From: Methylobacterium sp. R2-1
GTDB lineage: Bacteria; Pseudomonadota; Alphaproteobacteria; Rhizobiales; Beijerinckiaceae
Direction of reading: 5' to 3'
Length of the DNA: 64,000 bases
Assembly (NCBI RefSeq): GCF_014191355.1
Contig: NZ_JACHWM010000018.1
Location: forward strand, 62,001 to 126,000
Of the stretch, positions 55,530-61,062 are shown in pieces. How positions within the stretch are numbered: position 1 is the first letter of the stretch; the number at the start of each line of letters is the position of its first letter. The notes under the pieces were generated by a model. It did no database searches and was not told the origin of the DNA. It saw only the letters and a list, made by a program, of their open reading frames with translations. Both the position numbers and the translations under genes were made by a program.

Positions 55530-56996
55530 ATGCACGTCGAGGCGGTGGTTCTAGTCACGATCGCGGTGGTCTTCATCGTCTGCCTCATAGCGGCCGTTAC
55601 GGCTGCGCTGCTGTTGCTGAAACAGCGTCGAGCAGCCGCGGCAATGCTTAGAAGATTTTCTGGCGTCATAGATGCAGACGCTGAACTACAACGAGTTCAG
55701 GAGGAGGCCGCCAAGCAGCGCGCGAGCACAGAAGAACTAGCTACCAAATATCAGACAATCGAGGCGCGCTACGCCAGCATTGTTGGCGCGGAAGCAATCG
55801 TCAGCAGCCTAGAGCATGAAGCGGTACGCCTTGCTTCCGAAGTTGAACGTACTCGCGCTCAATACAAAGAGAAGCGAGCCGTCTATGATCGTCTCGCGAG
55901 GGAAGTAGCGATATTCGACGAGCGCTTGGCTTTCGCTGAAATGGGCGTGTACGAGCCTCACTTCGACTTTGCTGATAGTGAGCAATATAAAGCACAGATT
56001 GAGGACGTGCGAAGCTGGCAAAAGGCCATGATCTCAGCAGGGACGGCGGTCACTTGCAGCATTCAATGGTCCGTCGATGGCAGCGAGGCCAAAGGGCGAA
56101 CCATGACGAATCGGGCCATCAAGCTCACGCTTCGGGCCTTCAACGGTGAGTGCGACGCTGCCATTGCGAACACTCGCTGGAACAACGTCAACGCGATGGA
56201 AAAGCGTATTGAGAGGGCCAGGGATCAGGTCAACAAATTAAACGAGTCCAATCATGTTGTCATAGCTGGTGAGTACGCGGCCCTGAAGTTTAAGGAACTC
56301 TTCCTAACCCATGAGCTGCGAGAAAAGCTCAAAGCGGAGAAGGACGAGCGGGCCGAGGCTGCGAGAGCCTCGCGTGAGGAGCAAAAGCTGCTTCGCGACA
56401 TAGAAGCAGCCGAGGAAGCCGAGGCGCGGTATCAAAGGTTGCTGGCCAAGGCTACCGCTGATGCGAACAAGGCCAGCGGAGCGAAGCTGGAAGCCCTCAC
56501 CGGCCAGATCAGAATGCTTGAGGGCGATCTCGCTGAGGCGCATGCGAAAGTGGAGCGTGCTCAAGCGTTGGCCGAACGCACCCGCTCCGGCTACGTCTAC
56601 ATCATCTCGAATGTCGGCTCATTCGGGAAGGACGTGGTCAAAATTGGCCTGACCCGCCGGCTCGACCCCCTAGATCGGGTGAGAGAGCTTGGGGATGCAA
56701 GCGTGCCCTTCACGTTCGACACACACGCGATCATTTACAGCGATGATGCTCCAGCGCTGGAGCGGTCGCTGCATGCAGAGTTCGAGAAGACTCGCGTCAA
56801 TGCTCAGAACTATCGGAAAGAATTTTTTCGGGCTTCGATCGACGAAGTAGAGATTGCGGTCAAGAGACTGGCGCCCGCGGCCCCTTTCATCAAAGATGTC
56901 GAGGCGCAGGAATATCAGGAGACGCTCGCTAAACGCCATCAAGCACTCAGTGCCGCGGGCGTCACCACTGCCCCAGAATTCCCGATTGCAATCTGA
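55530..56996 (+). CDS. SNIPE-like membrane nuclease (DUF4041 plus GIY-YIG)
   Basis: The 488-residue protein has an N-terminal membrane helix (residues about 5-31, VLVTIAVVFIVCLIAAVTAA), a coiled coil, a DUF4041 domain (about 120-260, VYDRLAREVAIFDERLAFAE and GVYEPHFDFADSEQYK), a second coiled coil, and a GIY-YIG/Mug113-type nuclease (354-434). The nuclease motifs are YVYIISN, KIGLTRR (371-377), Glu411 in ALERSLHAEF and RKEFFR. The membrane helix, DUF4041, nuclease order is that of SNIPE, described as a surface-associated nuclease that cuts phage DNA as it enters. It sits in an integrase-linked island, a common place for defence cargo. GC is slightly lower than in its neighbours. Naming rests on architecture. 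Confidence 0.85.
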   Translation: MHVEAVVLVTIAVVFIVCLIAAVTAALLLLKQRRAAAAMLRRFSGVIDADAELQRVQEEAAKQRASTEELATKYQTIEARYASIVGAEAIVSSLEHEAVRLASEVERTRAQYKEKRAVYDRLAREVAIFDERLAFAEMGVYEPHFDFADSEQYKAQIEDVRSWQKAMISAGTAVTCSIQWSVDGSEAKGRTMTNRAIKLTLRAFNGECDAAIANTRWNNVNAMEKRIERARDQVNKLNESNHVVIAGEYAALKFKELFLTHELREKLKAEKDERAEAARASREEQKLLRDIEAAEEAEARYQRLLAKATADANKASGAKLEALTGQIRMLEGDLAEAHAKVERAQALAERTRSGYVYIISNVGSFGKDVVKIGLTRRLDPLDRVRELGDASVPFTFDTHAIIYSDDAPALERSLHAEFEKTRVNAQNYRKEFFRASIDEVEIAVKRLAPAAPFIKDVEAQEYQETLAKRHQALSAAGVTTAPEFPIAI

Positions 56997-56999
56997 GGC

Positions 57000-57167
57000 T
57001 TGGAATCTCTCGCGCGGCAGCTGAACGCGATCGCTCACCGGGTGGGCGCGATCGACCTCGCACCCGTCTCGATGGCCGAGGAGCTGACGCGGGTTTTGCT
57101 GGCGATCGAGGCTGTCAATCGTGCTCTAGCCAACGCGGGTCAACCCTTCATGGCTGCAGAAGCCTGA
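57000..57167 (+). CDS. Possible small helical protein
   Basis: Directly after the nuclease stop, in the same frame, a TTG-started reading of 55 codons gives LESLARQLNAIAHRVGAIDL and AEELTRVLLAIEAVNRALAN. The composition is protein-like and helical. There is no ribosome site, so the start is doubtful. Confidence 0.35.
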   Translation: MESLARQLNAIAHRVGAIDLAPVSMAEELTRVLLAIEAVNRALANAGQPFMAAEA

Positions 57168-57210
57168 CTTCCTGCTAAGCTGCTTTTCTACAGGATGGGA
57201 GCGGGCGCAG

Positions 57211-57516
57211 ATGTCGATTCGAGATGGGGTCTTGGGGCTGATGCTGATGCTCGGCGTGCCGGGCGCGGCCATGGCTCAGCAGACGCTTCGCGTCATCGAC
57301 ACGGCCCCCAACGACGTCCTCAACGTGCGTGAGTACCCGACCACGGGCGCCCGCATCGTCGGTGTCATCCCCCCGGACGGTCGCGGCATCGTCCCCCTCG
57401 GCGACCGCAACAGCGGCTGGGTATTTGTCCGCTATGAGAACGTCGAAGGGTGGGTATCAAGTCGTTTCGTCTATCCGGAGTCTCCGCCCATCCGGCGTGG
57501 CCGTAAGCTCGATTGA
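57211..57516 (+). CDS. Secreted SH3-domain protein
   Basis: The 101-residue protein has a signal peptide (MSIRDGVLGLMLMLGVPGAA to MAQQ) and one bacterial SH3 domain (LNVREYPTTGARIVGVIPPD, GWVFVRYENVEGWVSSRFVY). Such periplasmic domains bind cell-wall peptides or partner proteins. A GGATGGGAG site precedes the start. Confidence 0.85.
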   Translation: MSIRDGVLGLMLMLGVPGAAMAQQTLRVIDTAPNDVLNVREYPTTGARIVGVIPPDGRGIVPLGDRNSGWVFVRYENVEGWVSSRFVYPESPPIRRGRKLD

Positions 57517-57641
57517 AATTCTGGAATCCACCTAGGGTCCCCTCGTATCAAATTCAGTCAACTTCGCTGACGTTGATTGTACAGGGACGCAGATCATTAG
57601 GCCGCGCAAATGGCAAATCGATCCGAGTAGGAAATATTAAT

Positions 57642-58229
57642 ATGTTCGATCCATGGATAGGGAAAAACTATGGCAACCGGCATAATAGTTTGAGTGGATT
57701 TCGGTTGCTGCTACTGGGCGAAAGTCATTACACGCACAATCCAGAAGCCGTTGGTGTCCCCAATCCAAGCTTCACAAATGAAGTAGTTGAAGCACTGGCG
57801 ATCGATTCATCTTATGTTTTCTTTAAGCGTCTATCTCATCTTTCTACAGGAATAACTCGTGAGCGCTGGGATGATAGAGAAAACTATGAGTTCTGGCACT
57901 CTGTAGCGTTCTATAACTTCGTTCCCGACATGCTGGCACACAAAGCGCGCCCTTCAAATCAACAATGGGCAGCTGGCCGCGCAGCTTTTCCGCAGCAACT
58001 TCAGAGAATTCAGCCTGACGGGGTAATTGTCTGCGGCCTTGCCCTTTGGTGGTGGGTACTGGATTCGCTTCCCGGCGGAGTGGACGCTCATCCGCCCGCT
58101 CAAGGTATAGCTCGGTCGGAGACGACGCAGTTTATCCGTATCCCTCACATAACGGGGGCACGCGGCGCGAGTGCCTACTCTTATGCCGTTTCGCGTCCGA
58201 TCGTTGCTGCAATGTTAAATCAGCATTGA
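57642..58229 (+). CDS. Hypothetical protein, possible uracil-DNA-glycosylase-like fold
   Basis: The 195-residue protein starts MFDPWIGKNYGNRHNSLSGF after AGGAA. The strand FRLLLLGESHY, then FWHSVAFYNFVPDMLAHKAR, and late IQPDGVIVCGLALWWWVLD, follow the pattern of the uracil-DNA-glycosylase superfamily. The family catalytic motifs are not exact, so enzyme function is uncertain. The gene is AT-rich relative to neighbours and converges with the integrase, overlapping its end by 10 bases. It is probably cargo of the island. Confidence 0.6.
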   Translation: MFDPWIGKNYGNRHNSLSGFRLLLLGESHYTHNPEAVGVPNPSFTNEVVEALAIDSSYVFFKRLSHLSTGITRERWDDRENYEFWHSVAFYNFVPDMLAHKARPSNQQWAAGRAAFPQQLQRIQPDGVIVCGLALWWWVLDSLPGGVDAHPPAQGIARSETTQFIRIPHITGARGASAYSYAVSRPIVAAMLNQH

Positions 58230-59473
58230 GCATCATTTCGCTCTCCTCCAATTGCTACAGAGATCGCCGCCGCCACGCGATCCGCCGCGGCGAGCAGCAC
58301 CGCATCGAGGTGGTGGACGTATCGGCTGGTTACGGTGCTGCCGGCGTGACCGAGCATCGCGCCGATCGTTGAGTCGCTGAAGCCGAGGTCCCCTGCCACC
58401 GAGGCGAAGGAATGGCGCAAGGTGTGGGCTGTGACGCCCTCCAGGCCGGCGCGGGCGACGATCCGCTCCAACGCGTCGGGGAGGCTGACGAACGATCCGG
58501 AACCGCGTGCCGCGGGCAGCACGAAGGGGGAAGCGGTCTCCCTCGGCAGGGAGTTTAGCACCGCGACCGCCGCCTTGCCGATCGGCCGGACGGAGGCGCC
58601 TTCCTTGCTGTCCTCGAGCCGCAGGCAGGACTCGACCCGATCTACCTCGGACAAGCGCAGCTTCACCACCTCGCCCAGGCGGCAGCCGGTGAGAGCCAGG
58701 AGCCGGACGCCAGCCACGGCCTGCCATCGCTCGTCCCGGCTGTCCTCCGCCTCCTGCAGCACCCGGCCGAGGGTGGCGAACTCTTTAAGGGAAAGACGGC
58801 GGGTGCGCTTGCAGTCGGCGGGCTTCTTCACTCCGGCCGCCGGGTTGACTGTGATGATGCCCTCGCCGATCGCAAAGCTGAGGATGCCGCCGAGGAGTCC
58901 GGCAGTGCGTGCCGCGGTGCCGGGGCCGCCCTCGACCACTGCTTTGCCTCGGAAGCCAGTCTTGACCACGTCGGCGGTCTTGCCGGCTTGCACGTCGCGA
59001 ACGAAGCGCCGCACGTCCGACTGAGTCAGCTCGACGACGCGGCGCCTGCCGAGCAGTGGCTTGATGTGTCGTTCGATGCGGCCGCGATCGACGTAGAGGG
59101 TGGACGCTTTCTTGGCGACGCCGCGCTTGCCCATGATCAGCCCTATGTCGGCGGCCTCAAGGTAGCGGTCGCAGAGCTCGGCGATGTTCATTGAGGCCCG
59201 ACGCGTGGCGCGCTCCTCTGCGGGATCCTCCCCGCGTGCCACCTGGCCGAGGAGCGCTTTGGCCTCGCGACGCGCCTCGTCCGCCGTCAGGGCGCCGTGC
59301 AGGCCGAGCGTCGCCCTCCGGCTTCGCCCGTTGGCCCGGTACTGGACGAGGTAGCTGCGTCGGCCAGAAGCAAAGATCCGGACACCAAAGCCCGGCAGCT
59401 CGTCGCACCAGATGAAATAGTCCCGGCCATTTGGCTCGGCGGCCTCGACGAGCCGCTTTGTGATCCTCGGCAT
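58220..59473 (-). CDS. Tyrosine-type site-specific integrase
   Basis: The 417-residue protein, ATG at 59473, has the P4-type N-terminal DUF4102-like arm-binding part (MPRITKRLVEAAEPNGRDYF, CDELPGFGVRIFASGRRSYL), a core-binding domain and the catalytic domain. Catalytic residues are Arg in ALTGCRLGEVVKLRLSEVD, His-x-x-Arg in HTLRHSFASVAG, His in LGHAGSTVTSRYVHHLD and the Tyr in RYVHH. It inserts the element at a tRNA 3' end; the att remnant lies 170 bases upstream of its start. Frame intact. Confidence 0.93.
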   Translation of the reverse strand: MPRITKRLVEAAEPNGRDYFIWCDELPGFGVRIFASGRRSYLVQYRANGRSRRATLGLHGALTADEARREAKALLGQVARGEDPAEERATRRASMNIAELCDRYLEAADIGLIMGKRGVAKKASTLYVDRGRIERHIKPLLGRRRVVELTQSDVRRFVRDVQAGKTADVVKTGFRGKAVVEGGPGTAARTAGLLGGILSFAIGEGIITVNPAAGVKKPADCKRTRRLSLKEFATLGRVLQEAEDSRDERWQAVAGVRLLALTGCRLGEVVKLRLSEVDRVESCLRLEDSKEGASVRPIGKAAVAVLNSLPRETASPFVLPAARGSGSFVSLPDALERIVARAGLEGVTAHTLRHSFASVAGDLGFSDSTIGAMLGHAGSTVTSRYVHHLDAVLLAAADRVAAAISVAIGGERNDAQC

Positions 59474-59490
59474 CCCCCGTCCCCTGGCGC

Positions 59491-59521
59491 TGCGGAAGCA
59501 CTGCGGAAGCACGCGGAAGCA
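59491..59521 (+). repeat. Tandem 11-base motifs upstream of the integrase
   Basis: TGCGGAAGCAC occurs twice in tandem and is followed by a shortened third copy (GCGGAAGCA). They lie between the integrase start and the attachment site, where integrase arm sites are usually found. The motif recurs at 40107. Confidence 0.6.
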
Positions 59522-59640
59522 AATCGCCGCCGTCCGCCGCAAACGAGGGAAAAGCCGATTCTGCGGATTTCACAAGGCAGGACAGAGGTTTAGCAACCAC
59601 AGGAAAGCTTGGGCAATTACGCGAAAATCCTGAACACTAA

Positions 59641-59687
59641 TCCTCCGAAGGCAAAGGTCACACGTTCGAATCGTGTCGGGTGCGCCA
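59641..59687 (+). other. 3' half of tRNA-Arg(CCG): attachment-site remnant
   Basis: From 59641 the sequence carries the end of an anticodon loop (CTCCGAA, anticodon CCG), GGCAA, a variable loop, a perfect T-arm (ACACG-TTCGAAT-CGTGT), the acceptor strand CGGGTGC, G and CCA. The 5' half is missing, so it is a displaced tRNA 3' end made by integration. This marks the right end of the element, with the intact tRNA expected at its left end. Confidence 0.85.
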
Positions 59688-60013
59688 ACCTAACCCCCCT
59701 CAAATCGTTAGTCTTTTTGAATCAAGTTGGGTGTGATCTTCGGCTCTCTCAGCCGGTTTGACGCGCTGAGCTGGCGCTGAATGTCCCTGCTCGCACCGCG
59801 TTTGAAATTTCCTCATTGCAGATCGTCATCGCAGCCGTGGCGAGCACCTCGGCGCCCTCTGATAATGATACGAGCTTCACGATCTGGTTCGTTGTGCATT
59901 CGTACCTCTTGTCTCGGTAGAGCGTCGCGACACTGTCCGCCTCTTCAAGACCGGCTCGTTTCGCGGCTTCTTGCCCTCCAGTCTCCTACTGCTTAGCGGC
60001 TATCTCCCGGGCT
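59688..60013. other. No gene recognised to the right of the attachment site
   Basis: The frames present are Ser/Arg-rich without start signals. This is presumably host chromosome outside the integrated element. Confidence 0.4.
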
Positions 60014-60403
60014 TCAGCGGCAGCGAGCCGCTCGAACTTGCCCCTCAGCCAAGTGCCGGGTGCCCGCGGTAGATCTCTGATGTATGGACCAGAAAAACGT
60101 CTGCCCGGTCCCGGCCCCATAAAGCTGATCATGCGTGCTGATCAGCGTATTGATTTCTGCGCCACAATGCCCCTTCGGCAGCGATAGCAACGCATCGGCC
60201 CACTGGCCTTGCTTTGCCAAGTGAACTGAGACAGGGACCATAAGCAGAGAGCGAGCAATACAGTTTGTTGCAGTTCGCACGTAAGGAAGGTGTATCGTCC
60301 GCTTCTGAGCGTCTATCAGAGAGCCAATGTCGGCTCGAGCGCAAGCCTCTAGGCTCCGCAACATCGCGCAGACTGCGATAGCACGCCATGCCAATCCACG
60401 CAT
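60014..60403 (-). CDS. Possible hypothetical protein
   Basis: A 129-codon frame with protein-like stretches (RTIHLPYVRTATNCIARSLL, HLAKQGQWADALLSLPKGHC) and no ribosome site. The C-terminal part becomes Arg-rich. No family was recognised; may be degraded. Confidence 0.3.
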   Translation of the reverse strand: MRGLAWRAIAVCAMLRSLEACARADIGSLIDAQKRTIHLPYVRTATNCIARSLLMVPVSVHLAKQGQWADALLSLPKGHCGAEINTLISTHDQLYGAGTGQTFFWSIHQRSTAGTRHLAEGQVRAARCR

Positions 60404-61062
60404 TGCGTCACCACAGCTTAAAATTGCTCAGCGCTTAACAGTGTCACGCAACCTGAAGGGCTGGGTGCCATGCGGGAAGTTATCTGCGCAATTGCTTGGC
60501 ACCCAGAGCAACGGCTAAGACTTCGCAACGGCGCCGGCGATGCAACACGTGGGTCCTATTAGGCGCCTGTAGTGCCGCATCGCACAAAGGGCACCTCACG
60601 ATTCTTGAGATAGTCGCGTGGCTGCAGCCGGTAGCGGCTTGGATCTGCGACCAAAACAAGCCTTTACCGCGATTCCGCGGCTGCGCTCCACGTCCTCCGC
60701 ACAGCCCTTGTGGCGGCCCTCAGCCTTCGCCTTGGCCTGCCCCTGCGCTTGGCGCCGCCGGCCAAAGTACCCGTGGAGCAGTGGCCGACCCTGCACGAAC
60801 TTCGACACCGGACCACCTCCTGGAAGCCGGCCATCGTATGGCCAGGCACGTGACGTTGAGGGCCGATCCGGGGCTCGCCTGTGCGGACCTTCACCGAGGG
60901 ATCGGCCTGATCCGCTGCAGCACCCGTTGAAGCGCGACTTGAAATTCCGGTTTTTTATCTAGTATAGATGCGGCCGCCATTGCTAATAGGGGCCGCGCCT
61001 GCGGCATCATCAGTCTTCTTTGCTTAGTCGGCGAAGATAAACCGATATCGGGGTGAGACTTT
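60404..61062. other. No supported gene; upstream region of the surface protein
   Basis: Several overlapping frames exist on both strands, none with domain or start support. An AT-rich stretch (60945-61050) probably carries the promoter of the following gene. Confidence 0.4.

Noticed and set aside
59641..59687. A complete tRNA gene
   Set aside because: Only the anticodon loop and the 3' half are present; the D-arm and 5' acceptor strand are missing upstream.
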